From Prorocentrum cordatum (taxonomy: Eukaryota > Sar > Dinophyceae > Prorocentrales > Prorocentraceae): a DNA stretch of 64,000 nt. A program made the position numbers and the translations under genes. Positions within the stretch are counted from its first letter, which is position 1, and each line of letters begins with the position of its first letter. The notes below the pieces were generated by a model. That model did no database searches. It was not told where the DNA came from and saw only the letters and a program-made list of their open reading frames with translations. Of this stretch, positions 1 through 11,396 are shown piece after piece. The stretch covers positions 304,939-368,938 of the forward strand of contig CAUYUJ010014622.1 of assembly GCA_963575745.1 (NCBI GenBank), read 5' to 3'.

Positions 1-1531
1 CCGTTTTGTGAGGATGTCTCAGGCGAGGGCGCCGGTTTGGGATTCGTCACCGGATCCAGCGGATCCAGCGGATCCGTCCTGAAACGGTGCCGGAGGCCGC
101 TCTGGGGATCCTCTGGGCATCCCCCCCGGGGCCCGTTTTGTGAGGATGTCTCAGGCGAGGGCGCCGGTTTGGGATTCGTCACCGGATCCAGCGGATCCAG
201 CGGATCCACCGGATCTGTCCGGAAACGGTGCCGGAGGCCGCTCTGGGCTCCTCTGGGCACCTCCCCCAGGGCCGGTTTTGTGAGGATGTCTCAAGCGAGG
301 GCGCCGGTTTGGGATTCGTCACCGGATCCAGCGGATCCACCGGATATGTCCGGAAACGGTGCCGGAGGCCGCTCTGGGCTCCTCTGGGCACCTCCCCCGG
401 GGCCGGTTTTGTGAGGATGTCTCAAGCGAGGGCGCCGGTTTGGGATTCGTCACCGGATCCAGCGGATCCAGCGGATCCAACGGATCTGTCCGGAAACGGT
501 GCCGGAGGCCGCTCTGGGCTCCTCTGGGCACCTCCCCCGGGGCCGGTTTTGTGAGGATGTATCAAGCGAGGGCGCCGGTTTGGGATTCGTCACCGGATCC
601 ACCGGATCCGTCCGGAAACGGTGCCGGAGGCCGCTCTGGGCTCCTCTGGGCACCTCCCCCGGGGCCGGTTTTGTGAGGATGTCTCAAGCGAGGGCGACGG
701 TTTGGGATTCGTCACCGGATCCACCGGATCTGTCCGGAAACGGTGCCGGAGGCCGCTCTGGGCTCCTCTGGGCACCTCCCCCGGGGCCGGTTTTGTGAGG
801 ATGTCTCTAGCGAGGGCGCCGGTTTGGGATTCGTCACCGGATCCACCGGATCTGTCCGGAAACGGTGCCGGAGGCCGCTCTGGGCTCCTCTGGGCACCTC
901 CCCCGGGGCCGGTTTTGTGAGGATGTCTCAAGCGAGGGCGCCGGTTTGGGATTCGTCAGCGGATCCACCGGATCCAGCGGATTTGTCCGGGAACGGTGCC
1001 GGAGGCCGCTCTGGGCTCCTCTGGGCACCTCCCCCGGGGCCGGTTTTGTGAGGATGTCTCAAGCGAGGGCGCCGGTTTGGGCTTCGTCACCGGATCCAGC
1101 GGATCCAGCGGATCTGTCCGGAAACGGTGCCGGAGGCCGCTCTGGGCTCCTCTGGGCACCTCCCCCGGGGCCGGTTTTGTGAGGATGTCTCAAGCGAGGG
1201 CGCCGGTTTGGGATTCGTCATCGGATCCAGCGGATCCGTCCGGAAACGGTGCCGGAGGCCGCTCTGGGCTCCTCTGGGCACCTCCCCCGGGGCCGGTTTT
1301 GTGAGGATGTCTCAAGCGAGGGCGCCGGTTTGGGATTCGTCACCGGATCCACCGGATCTGTCCGGAAACGGTGCCGGAGGCCGCTCTGGGCTCCTCTGGG
1401 CACCTCCCCCGGGGCCGGTTTTGTGAGGATGTCTCAAGCGAGGGCGCCGGTTTGGGATTCGTCACCGGATCCAGCGGATCGGATCTGTCCGGAAACGGTG
1501 CCGGAGGCCGCTCTGGGCTCGTGCTCTTCGC
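1..1531. repeat. Nested GGATCC satellite, about 12 units of 122-140 bp
   Basis: Twelve tandem copies begin with a GAGGATGTCTC-type box (near 11, 142, 282, 413, 553, 675, 798, 919, 1050, 1181, 1303 and 1425). Spacing is 122, 131 or 140 bp, so units differ by whole 9-bp steps. The 9-bp step is GGATCCAGC or GGATCCACC, a small array inside each unit. The rest of the unit (GCGCCGGTTTGGGATTCGTC, CGGAAACGGTGCCGGAGGCC) is nearly invariant. The array runs off the left edge and stops at the GAT tract. Open frames appear on both strands only because the unit lacks stops. Confidence 0.95.
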
Positions 1532-1574
1532 GCCGGGGGTGAGGATGACGTGAGTTCCACAGAAACTCCCTCAA

Positions 1575-2135
<561 letters not shown>

Positions 2136-2139
2136 AGGG

Positions 2140-2762
2140 CAGTAATGATTTTTTATCATCGGTGTCATGATGATCCTTGATGTGTGCATTATGTTGCTGG
2201 TAGACTGTAGTATTTGTCTAGTTGTTTCCGTTTGTGGTGTTTGTGTCGTTCCCTCCTGTGTTGGCGCCTGATTGCTGGATTGTGTATTGATGATGCCATG
2301 GTTTCCTCCTGAGCTGATTGTCTCAGTGCTTCCTGTTCAACCCGGAAGCACGTCTTGACACGTTCAAAAAACAACGCAAAACAAGCACTACAAAGACGCT
2401 TCAGAGCGCCCAAGCACAATTCAACCAACGCCCAATAATTGTTTGAAACACACACACACAACAAAACATTGTTTGCCAGCGTGGGCCCCGAACAGCTTGT
2501 TTCTAGCAACAGATGTTGTGCAACCTATGTGGAGCGGTCGATGTGGCGCAATATATGTGGAGCAACTTGTTCTCGTGCAACATATGTTGTGCAATATGTA
2601 TGTGGTGCAATCTGGGTAACGCAAAGCAAAGCAAATAAATGCAAAGCCAGACAACGCAATATAAGGGAATTCAAAGCTATGCAAGGCAATGAACTGCAAT
2701 GCAGCTTCCAATGCGCAGCACTGCAAAGCCATGCAAGCAGCGCGCCGACATGCACAACAAGG
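2140..2762. other. No gene seen; degenerate GCAA-rich sequence
   Basis: Unique-looking sequence at first, then from about 2515 loose repetition of TGTGGAGCA, TGTGCAA and GCAAAGC words. No convincing coding stretch on either strand. Confidence 0.5.
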
Positions 2763-2991
2763 CCCAGACGACGGGCGGCGACGAGGCGTCGACGGGGCGG
2801 CGACGGCGGCGGTAACATAGACGCCAGAGCGGCACCCCAGCCCAGACGACGGGCGGCGTCGAGGCGGCGACAGGGCGGCGACGGCGGCGACATAGCAGCA
2901 AGAGCGGCAAACCGGCCCAGACGACGGGCGACGACGCGGCGGCGACCCGGCGGCGATGGCAGCTACATAGCCGCCAGAGCGGCACACCAGC
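2763..2991. repeat. GC-rich minisatellite, three copies of 75-78 bp
   Basis: Copies start at 2763, 2841 and 2916 with CCCAGACGACGGGCG and end with CCAGAGCGGCA-type sequence. They differ by substitutions and a 3-bp indel. Confidence 0.85.
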
Positions 2992-3565
2992 CCAATTCCT
3001 TATAACAGAAGTAAGAGCACCTAAGTGCAATCATTTGTAGGGAACCACGATCAAGTAACACGCCTGAGAGGTCACCAACAAACCGAAGGAACCCCAAACA
3101 GCCGCTTGAAACATTCAAATTCCATACGAGTGAGAACGCTTGAGACGTCCGAAACGAGTGGCCCGACACCACCAAAACTTGAGGGAGTCTTCAAAAAAAT
3201 CACACATAACACATCGAACGCCCAAAAACGGTTGGTATTAATGGCAGCATGCGCGTTTAGGGTATGAGCATACGTGCGTCCTTCGTCCGATCGCCGTCTC
3301 CTATTCGTGGTCTCTTTGGGCTGACACCCCCCCCGCCGCCACCCGCCTGGCGGGGGTGCGCCCGCGGCCGCGGCCGCGCGGCCGCGAGATGCGTCGCGGG
3401 GGGGACCGCGCCGCTGGCGACGGCCCCCTCCCGCGGCGGCAGGGGCGCGCGGCGGGCGGCGCCCCCTGCGGGGCGACCCCACGATCGGCCTGGGCCGCTG
3501 GCTGGTGGAAGCGACGCTTTGCCTGGCAGATGGCCGTCGGCAGCGAACTCGGCATTGCCCCTTGC
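2992..3565. other. No gene recognised; sharp GC rise near 3320
   Basis: About 2992-3260 is ordinary unique-looking sequence. From about 3320 it becomes very GC-rich with GGCCGC clusters. Open frames exist on both strands but none has persuasive composition. Confidence 0.4.
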
Positions 3566-3647
3566 GCACAGCTCGCTGTCTTCCGCACCACCAGCTCGCT
3601 GTTTCGCGCGCCACCAGCTCGCTGTCTCGCGCACCACCAGCTCGCCG
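3566..3647. repeat. Short minisatellite, four copies of 22-24 bp
   Basis: Four near-copies of CACCAGCTCGCTGTCTCGCG occur in a row with small length differences. Confidence 0.8.
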
Positions 3648-3954
3648 TGGTGGCCCCCACCGCGCAGCTGACCCAGTACGTCCGCGAGAGCTTCGCAAGG
3701 GGCGGACGCGCTGGTGGCGAGGCGGGCTCTCGCCGCATTTGTTGCTGAACACTTTTCGACGTGCACCGTCATGCTAGCGCGCGGTTTTACGCTTGCTCGG
3801 GGATTGGATTATCTTTTGCGTTACGTGCCTGACGCATTCTCAGCGCAATCACTTCACTCCCGCAGCGAAAGGGAATTGCTCTACGCAGCGGTCGTTTTGG
3901 CTGTCTGCCGGGAGCGACGGCCTGAGTGGAGGCGACGTGGGTGGAAAGGTTTGC

Positions 3955-4706
3955 ATGAACAGCGGCTCGTTGATTGGCGAGTTCGCGGAAGTAGTCGGGC
4001 TCACGAGCCAGAGGGGCCAGACGCTCAATGGGAGGTTTGGACGGGTTGCTGGCAACGCGCCTAACGGCAGGGTCGCGGTTAACATTTTCCACGATGATGC
4101 CCGCGCACACCCGACAGACGATGACTACGAGCCCGAGGCCGTCGACTTGGACGCCGTCAACGTTGTCTGTCTCGACTACGGCACCACGCCCGAGACTCTG
4201 GTTGCCAGGGGGCCGGACGCGATTCACGGGCGCCAGGCAGAGCACCGTTCGCACCTCTCGCCACGGCTGGAGCCGGGGACCGCCAAGGAGCACGACCTCG
4301 CGATCCTTGAGGCAGAGTCTGCCATGGCAAATGTTGACCGGCGGTGGGACAAGGACGACGGCGAAGAGTCCTTGGGCGAGGGGTGGACAATGACGACGGC
4401 GACGAGTCCTCGGTCGCGGAGGAGCCCTTGGAATCCTTAAACGAGGACCCCGCCGCAGGCGCAGCAGCGTCTAGCTCGAGAAGCCTCGCCGCCAGCTTGG
4501 TTTCTCAGCCTCCCGCTGCGATGCTTCCCGAGGCCCGATCGTCCACCGCCGCGCCCGACATCGATGCGCCCGCCTGCCCCTGCGAGGCGAAAGCGGGCGG
4601 GCGCTGCCGGCGATGCCGCGACGAAGAACCCCGTCGCGGGGCGCCGCGCGCCGAGACCAATCGGCGCCAGCGGTCAGCTCGGGCAGCTAGGCACGGGCAG
4701 CACTGA
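3955..4706 (+). pseudogene. Frameshifted coding remnant with a KOW/SH3-like motif
   Basis: An ATG at 3955 opens a frame reading MNSGSLIGEFAEVVGL, followed at about 3990-4090 by GLTSQRGQTLNGRFGRVAG and GRVAVNI. This resembles a small beta-barrel motif (GL..LNGR.G.V...GR..V) that I associate with many algal and dinoflagellate predicted proteins. The frame then reads acidic, protein-like sequence (DDDYEPEAVDLDAVNVVCLD) and stops at 4440. The acidic reading continues in the next frame from about 4385 (VDNDDGDESSVAEEP) to a stop at 4706. The switch lies by a G run (GAGGGGTGG, about 4378-4386), so a one-base indel, an assembly error or a small intron could explain it. Function unknown. Upstream frames are not convincing. 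Confidence 0.45.
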
Positions 4707-5100
4707 CTTTACCTTGCCTTGTTTTACCTTGCACCGATCTTCGTCGACAACACATGCCCGTCACGCTTCGTGATGTTCGGCGGCGGGGCGCGGGGTCTCA
4801 CTCTTTCCTGTGGCCGGACTAAAACGCATGGGGGGATGTCCCCCTTGACTGGGATAACTCGCCACCCATGGGATACCTTTGCGTTTGTCGTGGTCGAACT
4901 CGCGGGGGGGGGGTGGCGGGCGCTTCTCGGGGCGACGCCGCTCTTCTTCATCGCGAATGGTTGAGGCCTCGCGCCAGTTAGCTGGGACAGCAAAGCGAGC
5001 TCGGCATCGCCCCCGCGGACGGCGGCGCCACTTCGGCTGGAGGGGGCGTAGGCGAGAGGGCCCTCGCGCGGATCGACGGCGGAGCTAGCCCGCTGGAGCG
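4707..5100. other. Intergenic, no feature seen
   Basis: Mixed sequence with short G runs (for example 4906-4914). No repeat family from this window and no persuasive coding frame. Confidence 0.4.
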
Positions 5101-6139
5101 TCACTTTCGACAGGCGCGGCGAGGCGCATCGCCAGTTCGCGCGGCAGCGCATCTGGCGCAGTCGACGCGGCCGATTCGCGCGGATCTGGCGGTCGGACGA
5201 CTCGCATTGGGACGGCGGTCGCAGTTCTCAGGAGAGCGCGGGGCCGACGCGGCTGGCCCGCTCTTGCGCCTGCGCGCGGCCGACGCTGCCTCTGGCGACG
5301 TGGGCATGCCGCGGCGTCGCGCGGAGCTCGCGCGCGCGACCGGCGTGGAGTTCCTGGCCCGCCGACATGCTCGGGCATCCGGCGCCGGCGGCCCGTCCGG
5401 GCCAGGGGCATGCAGGGGGAGCTGGCCACCTGCGCCCGCGGCTGCTGGAGGCGAAGGATCTGCCCTTGGCGCCGCGAGGTCGCGAGGGCGACGCGGCGGG
5501 CGGGCCGCGACCACCCAGAGGGGCCCGCCGCCCTTTCCGCTGGCCGGAGGCGCAGCTTGGCCGTTGGGCGGCGCGGGCGGCCCGCGGCGCCTCGGGCTCG
5601 GCGGCCGCCACGGACGCCGGCGGCGCATCGCGGGGCACGGGTTGCCACCAGAGCGCCCGGGCGTCAAAAGGGGGCCGCGCGGGCGCCCTGCCGACATGGG
5701 GCGACGCCCGCGCTGCCCCAGGGGGCCGCGACGGCTCCATTCCGATCTCGGGCGGTAGAGTCTGCCCAGCGCCTGTTCGAGGTCTTCAAGGCGCCACCGC
5801 TGGCCGAGGCAGCGGCGAGCTCGACGGCCGACTGCAGCGGCGAGCTGACGATGAGAGCGCTGCCCCGCACGTTCGCGGGGCCGGCCCCTGGCACGCCCAA
5901 GCGCGAGCACGCCGCGACGCCGAGTGCCATCGAGCTCGTCGGGCCCGATGTCGCCCAGTGGCTAGCGGGCCCAAGGCAGGCGCTGAAGGCTGAGACGCAC
6001 TGGCCAGACCCGACGCCAAGGGCGCGCGTCAACGTCGGGCCCCACCATGAGAGGGAGACGCTCGCGCTGCACTTCGTCGACCCAGCATCTTCGCGGCGCT
6101 CCCCGCCGAGGATTTTGTCTACGTCCGCGGCCAGGCGCT

Positions 6140-6310
6140 GCTGAACGGTCTGTTCGCCGTCGAGAACAAGGGGCGCCCTCGCCCGCGGCGCCTGTCAACC
6201 AGCGCGCCCATCGTCGGACGCGCCGCCCCCCGCCGCCGCCGGGCGCCGGCGCCCCGCCGCAGAGCGAGTGGCGCAAGGATTAGCTTCAAGTCGTGGTCGA
6301 CGATGCCCAG
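6140..6310 (+). pseudogene. Reverse transcriptase remnant (palm), internally deleted
   Basis: At about 6140-6180 one frame reads LNGLFAVENKGRPRPRRL, resembling the start of the RT fingers in DIRS-type elements (GLFxVEKxG). At 6293-6304 another frame reads VVDD followed by AQDVDCG, which fits the catalytic (Y/V)xDD box with its two aspartates. Only about 110 bp separate the two, far less than in an intact RT, so most of the palm is deleted. Confidence 0.55.
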
Positions 6311-6400
6311 GACGTTGACTGCGGCTGGCGGCAGTCGATTCCGCGGCCCCCGAGATCGTCGAAGAGGCGCGGGCCAGGCGACAAGTGCGGACCATCGCGG

Positions 6401-6496
6401 CGCCCCGGGTCATGGCGGGGGCCAGCAATGATAGAGTTGGGGTAGCGGTGCCCCAGGTCACGGTGGGGGCCAGCTATGATAGAGTTGGGGTAGCAT
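6401..6496. repeat. Tandem duplication of 48 bp
   Basis: Two adjacent copies carry GGCGGGGGCCAGCAATGATA or a close variant, then GAGTTGGGGTAGC, with three or four differences. They lie inside the RT remnant and add to its disruption. Confidence 0.85.
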
Positions 6497-6584
6497 TCTC
6501 GTCCGAGAAGGCTCACGACCGACAGCTGCGGGTCGAGCGCGCGGGCGCGTCCGTCGGCAGCGCGACTGGCCGACTGCGGCGCCC

Positions 6585-6900
6585 TTGGCCGAAACGCTGG
6601 GTGCAGTGGCGATGTACTCGGCGTCTCTCAGGCTCGACGTGCCCCCGCGGCGCCTCGCGACGACGACCCTTGGCCGTTTCGCGAGGGCCTTCGAGTTCTG
6701 GGGGCCACTGTTCAGCGTGCTCAACGATGCGTGGCGGCGGAGCTCGCGGCGCGCGAGCGCCCACTATTCGGCGCCGAAGGTGGAGGAGCTGCTCGTGGCC
6801 ATCGTGCTCGCGGCGATGGCAGCGACGTCGCTGAGGGCGAACGCCGGGGGCTTGGCCATGGCCTCCGACGCCCCCGAAGTTTGGCGGCGGCGTCCGCGCG
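6585..6900 (+). pseudogene. RT C-terminal / connection region remnant
   Basis: One frame reads AVAMYSASLRL, then FEFWGPLFSVLNDAWRR, then VEELLVAIVLAAMAATSLRA and ends LAMASDAPEVW. This hydrophobic pattern closing in an ASDA box matches the region just after RT in DIRS-like polyproteins, where a catalytic Asp of the RNase H fold is expected. Assignment is by pattern only. Confidence 0.5.
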
Positions 6901-7029
6901 TCGATCGCGGCCGAGACGAGCAGTTCCGCGTCGGGGCCCGCTTCCCGTTGCTCCCTTCTGGCCCGCTGAGGCCGCGGACGGTCACCAACCCGCGGACACC
7001 GCGGGCCATCGCGCAGAGGACGCCCGTGG

Positions 7030-7975
7030 TGCTCCTCATCGGCCTCTGCGACGGCAATGGAGGGCCGGCCGTGGCCTTCTCGCGCCCCCAGCTGCGCATT
7101 GCCGGCTGCGTCGCGGCCGAGACGGGCGCCGGGGCGCGCGGGGTCGCGCGCCTGACCCGGCGCGACCGCCCGACGAGATCGAGCTCTGCGTCGCTGCCGC
7201 GGGGGGCCCGCGCGAGGAGCTCGCGGGGCTGAACGCGGCGCGCGCAGGCCTGGGCGGCGCGAAGTCCAGCGTGTGATTCGAGGCGCCGCGGTGGCTGGAC
7301 CTCCTCCGAGCGGTCTTCGGCCGCGAGCTGGGGCGGTTCGTCGAGAACGCAACGAGCACGACGACGGACCACACAGGCTGGCCATGCGCGAGGCCCTTGC
7401 AATTGAACTTTACAGCGCGTGCTTGTCCCTGTTGGCACCCTGCCGTCGGCGGAGGCTGCACTGGCCCAACTGCCAACTGGAAGCTTCACGTCACGGCCCC
7501 GCTGGCAGGGATTGAAGAGGGGCGGCTTCCGCGAGGTCGTCGCTTCTGGACCGCCGTTATACGACCTGGACTAGTGGGGCGACGGCGCCGAGTGGTCGGG
7601 CGCTCCTGGCCTGCGCCCTACGCTTGCACGCCGCGAGCCGCAGGCGCGGATCCCTTCAGCGCCGAAGGGCCTGCAGCAGGTCTCAGCGGCCGCGAGGGCG
7701 CGCTGGGGGGCCGATTCTTTCCGATACCATGTGGCGCTGTATCAGGAGAGAGAGCCATGCTGCGCGATGCGGGCCAGAGCAAAGTTCCTCGCCTGCCTTC
7801 CTGCGCCGAGCGCGCGAGGATGCTGGGCCCAGACGTGGGCCACGCCTCCGCGGCCGCGAAAGGCTCGAACAAACAGGACAGCTCCGACGCGCGGGCCTTC
7901 CTCCTCGGGAACAGCTCCAGCACCCACGCCGCGGCATGGATGGCGCAGGCGTTGCTGGTCGAGGTGGGCGCGCCG
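7030..7975 (+). pseudogene. Cytosine-C5 DNA methyltransferase-like domain, decayed
   Basis: Methyltransferase signatures appear in order but in different frames. Motif I: LIGLCDGNGG (7032-7061), with a downstream AAET where the SAM-binding acidic residue is expected. Motif IV: GGPREELAGLNAARAGLGG (7200-7260), where the catalytic PCQ is replaced. Motif VI: FVENATS (7338-7360), in place of ENV. Motif VIII: CRRRRLHW (7441-7464). C-terminal: CAERARMLGPDVGHAS (7803-7850) and LLGNSSSTHAAAWMAQALL (7903-7960). The Pro-Cys pair is gone and a TGA interrupts between motifs IV and VI, so no activity is expected. Its place between RT and RNase H marks it as part of the retroelement rather than a host gene. 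Confidence 0.65.
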
Positions 7976-8199
7976 AGCATGCCGCCGGCAGTGCAGGACT
8001 GGCGCGCGTCGGCCGGCGCAGTCCGTCCGGGGACGACATCGGGCGCTACGAGAGCGGGCTGTAGAAGCCCGAGACGTGGCAGCGGCGCGCGGCTGGACTG
8101 CGGCCTGCCCTACAGGCCTCGCGGGCGGCCGCGTTCGAGCCCGGGCCCGTTTCGCGCGGCGCTGGCGCGCGGTCATGAGCATGGCGCGGCCGATGGACC

Positions 8200-8480
8200 A
8201 GACCGCCCATATCAACGCGCGCGAGCTGCCCGGCGGCACGCGCAGCGCTCAGATGGAGGGCCCGCAAGGCGCGCCGACGCTCCAGCCGGCGGCTGCACCT
8301 CGTGGACAGCCAGGCGGTCGCGGCCATCACCACGAAGGGCAGGAGCAGCAGCCGACGGCTCCAGCCCGCCCCGCGCAGGCGAGCCGCGGCCACGGTCGCG
8401 GCGGACATGCGCCCGATCGTCGGCTACGTGGTGTCCGTGGACAACCCCGCGGGCGAACCGTCGCGGAAGTTGCGGCATGG
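8200..8480 (+). pseudogene. RNase H-like domain remnant of the retroelement
   Basis: AHINARELPGG (about 8206-8238) supplies the Glu-containing box. After one frame change the reading is LHLVDSQAVAAITTKGRSSS (8293-8352), with the Asp box, and IVGYVVSVDNPAGEPSRKLR (8417-8476), which fits the closing VxxxDNPADxPSR box of retroelement RNases H, with the last Asp changed to Gly. Confidence 0.6.
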
Positions 8481-9198
8481 CTCGCGGCCAGGTCCTCGCC
8501 CCCTTCCGAGTGGGCGCTGCGACGAGGCATCGCTACCTCTGCGCGGTCGGCCGCCCGCTAGGGCGCAGCGGCGCGCCCGAGGCAGGCTTCGAAGCGCTCG
8601 GCGAGGATGGCGAGGATGCCGACGCGCTGGCGGCTGGCTATTTGGAGGCCATGTGGGCGGATGGCTCAGACAGCGCGGCGGGCCAACAATATTGGCTGGA
8701 GCGTGCGTCTTCAGCCCGCGCCTACGGCCTGAGTTGGACCTGAGCTGGGCGCCGCTGAAGACGCGATGTACGCGTGAGCCTGCGGCCCGGGCGCTGCCCT
8801 CCACGCCCGAGATCGTCGACGCCATGGCAGGCTTCCGCGCCGAGGCAGGCTGCGCCGACATCGCGTGCCTCCTCATGGTGGCCCCCAGAGGGCCTGCTCC
8901 GCGTGGCGAGGCCTTCGCCCTGCGCGGCGAGGACGTCGCCATTCGCGGGACCCACGGCACCATCCGCATCGCCACCGTCCAAGACTACGGCGGGGCGCGG
9001 CGCGGCCGAAGCGGCGGCGAACAGGTCGCCCATCGCGCTGCAGCTGCTGCGGACGACGATGGCTGGGTTTCCCAGCTGAGCGCCTCGCGGCGGGTTCCCG
9101 CGCCAGCTGCGCACGGCCCTGCGAGCTCTCATGGAAAGCCTCGGCTTCGTGTGCCCGCTCAGCTGGCGCAGCTCCCGCTGTGGTGGCGCCATCGAGTA

Positions 9199-9374
9199 CA
9201 GTGGAAGCCCAAGCCAAGAAGCATCCTGCTAGTTTCCAGGGTGCCCTTGGTTTCTTGGGTTTCGGTGGTTTTGCAATGGATAGCGCGGCGTTCCCACACC
9301 AAATATCAATGGACGCCCTGGGGTCTCAGGGTTGGGCTTCTCGTGGGAAGTTTCTTGGGGATCGGCCTCCACTG
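9199..9374 (+). mobile_element. MITE family A, copy 1 (inside the recombinase remnant)
   Basis: A 176-bp segment begins CAGTGGAAGCC and ends GGCCTCCACTG, so its 11-bp ends are inverted with one mismatch. The interior (GGGTGCCCTTGGTTTCTTGG, CTGGGGTCTCAGGGTTGGGC) matches copies at 37297-37471 and, inverted, 60350-60522. No clear target duplication remains. It separates recombinase box II from the catalytic Tyr. Confidence 0.8.
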
Positions 9375-9420
9375 TGCCTCCTGCGCACCAGGAGCACGGA
9401 AGTGGTCCAGCAGCTTGACA

Positions 9421-9524
9421 TCCCGCATCTACTTTTTAGTCAGCGGCCGCGGGCGAGCGCGCCAGCGGCGAGTCAGGTCCAAGCGGGCTACGCAGAGACT
9501 AATTAGGCAACGTCCCGCATCTAC
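9421..9524. repeat. 12-bp direct repeat flanking an 80-bp insert
   Basis: TCCCGCATCTAC occurs at 9421-9432 and 9513-9524. The 80 bp between interrupts the recombinase SRIY reading, which resumes in the second copy. It looks like a small insertion with a 12-bp target duplication. Confidence 0.6.
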
Positions 9525-9609
9525 GCGAAGGGCGCAGTGGCCGACCTCGCGCGCGCCCATGCCGAGGACGCGCAGGCGAGCAGTGTCCAGCACGGGCACG
9601 GCGTCTTGC

Positions 9610-9890
9610 ACGCCTTCTCTCGGCCATGAGCGAGCGTAGTAACTGATCTGATCAGCGAGTGCAAAACAGTCGACACCTATCGCCAGCCGCGCTTGCCTGC
9701 AACTTTCTCACAGGCCTTCCGCAAACCGATGTGCATCCTCATTGTTCCATCGCTCGAGAGCAAATTGAATGTTGGACCCAGCTTGCAACTACCTGACTTG
9801 TCCGTCTGGCCTGGCCCTACGGGGCCAGAAACAGTGGGAACTCGGCTTAACAGGCGGCCTTTTCGGGCTACGAGCCGGGGGGTGGACTTG
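9610..9890. other. Intergenic after the retroelement
   Basis: No recognisable gene. Sequence is unique-looking until the diverged 260-bp duplication. Confidence 0.4.
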
Positions 9891-10385
9891 CGTAGTGACC
9901 CCCCTGGCTCTCGGATGTTTTGAGTCCTGCGGTCCGCTGCCCGAGGCGGGGGGGGGGGGGGCTTTCGGCCCTTGCGGACGCGTGCTCGAGCGTCTGTCTG
10001 TGGCCGCGCCCCCGAAGGCCCTCGTGAGGCGCAGCTGCACGCGCGGGACTCAGCCTGGAACTCGTCCGCACGGGGCGGGGGGAGGGGCGGCTTAAATACG
10101 AATGGGCTATCTGACTATAGCCGAGTGGACGCTTGACGTGAACCTCGCAGCCTCGTTGTGCCCCCCCGGGCTCTCGGGTGTTTGGGGTCCTGCGGTCCGC
10201 TCGGGGGGGGGCGGGGGGCCCTTCGGCCCTTGCGGACGCGTGCCCGCTCGTCTGTCCGGGGCCGCGCCCCCGAAGGCTCTCGTGAAGCGCAGTTGCCCCC
10301 TTGGGACTCGGTCAGGACCTCGTCAGCATGGGGGCCGCCTGGGCAATGACGAGCTCTTTGGCCATTGGCCAGTGGACGTCTGACG
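9891..10385. repeat. Diverged ~260-bp tandem duplication, third copy truncated
   Basis: CCTGCGGTCCGCT occurs at about 9926 and 10189 (263 bp apart) and CCTTGCGGACGCGTGC follows in both, each after a G run. The segment around AGTGGACG(C/T)(C/T)TGACG recurs at about 10125 and 10371, so a third copy starts just before the GT tract. Confidence 0.8.
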
Positions 10386-10389
10386 AAAA

Positions 10390-11396
<1,007 letters not shown>

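Larger units (their letters stand above)
8480..9585 (+). pseudogene. Tyrosine recombinase remnant, interrupted by two insertions
   Basis: The N-terminal part reads AAGYLEAMWADGSDSA (8629-8676). The catalytic part begins ALPSTPEIVDAMAGFRAEAG (8793-8852) and DIACLLMVA; the box I arginine (GLLRV) is in a neighbouring frame at about 8889. FALRGEDVAIRG follows (8919-8950). Box II is FPRQLRTALRALMESLGF then PLSWRSSRCGGAIEY (about 9096-9198), comparable to the LxxxSLRRGGAT box. The catalytic Tyr region reads KWSSSLTSRIY (9400-9432) and is repeated as SRIYAKGAVADLARAHAED (9512-9570). A 176-bp MITE and an 80-bp insert split the domain. Confidence 0.65.
5100..9600 (+). mobile_element. Degraded DIRS-like retrotransposon with RT, methyltransferase, RNase H and tyrosine recombinase remnants
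   Basis: Reading across all three plus-strand frames recovers pieces in a consistent order: a possible N-terminal piece near 5290-5360 (ARATGVEFLARR), RT pieces (6150-6310 and 6585-6900), a cytosine-methyltransferase-like domain (7030-7975), RNase H-like (8200-8480) and tyrosine recombinase (8480-9585). Tyrosine-recombinase retroelements of the DIRS type are known, and retrotransposons carrying cytosine methyltransferases have been reported from dinoflagellates. At least eight frame changes and an in-frame TGA near 7273 show it is dead. I did not see terminal repeats, so both ends are approximate and 5100-6080 is only inferred to belong. Confidence 0.75.

Noticed and set aside
1-1531. Possible Gly/Ser-rich structural protein
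   Set aside because: Open in several frames on both strands; unit lengths of 122, 131 and 140 would shift frame at each unit.
8302-9639. A single 445-codon plus-strand gene
   Set aside because: The frame alternates between real recombinase/RNase H pieces and noise; the conserved pieces lie in all three frames, so it is a decayed element, not one gene.
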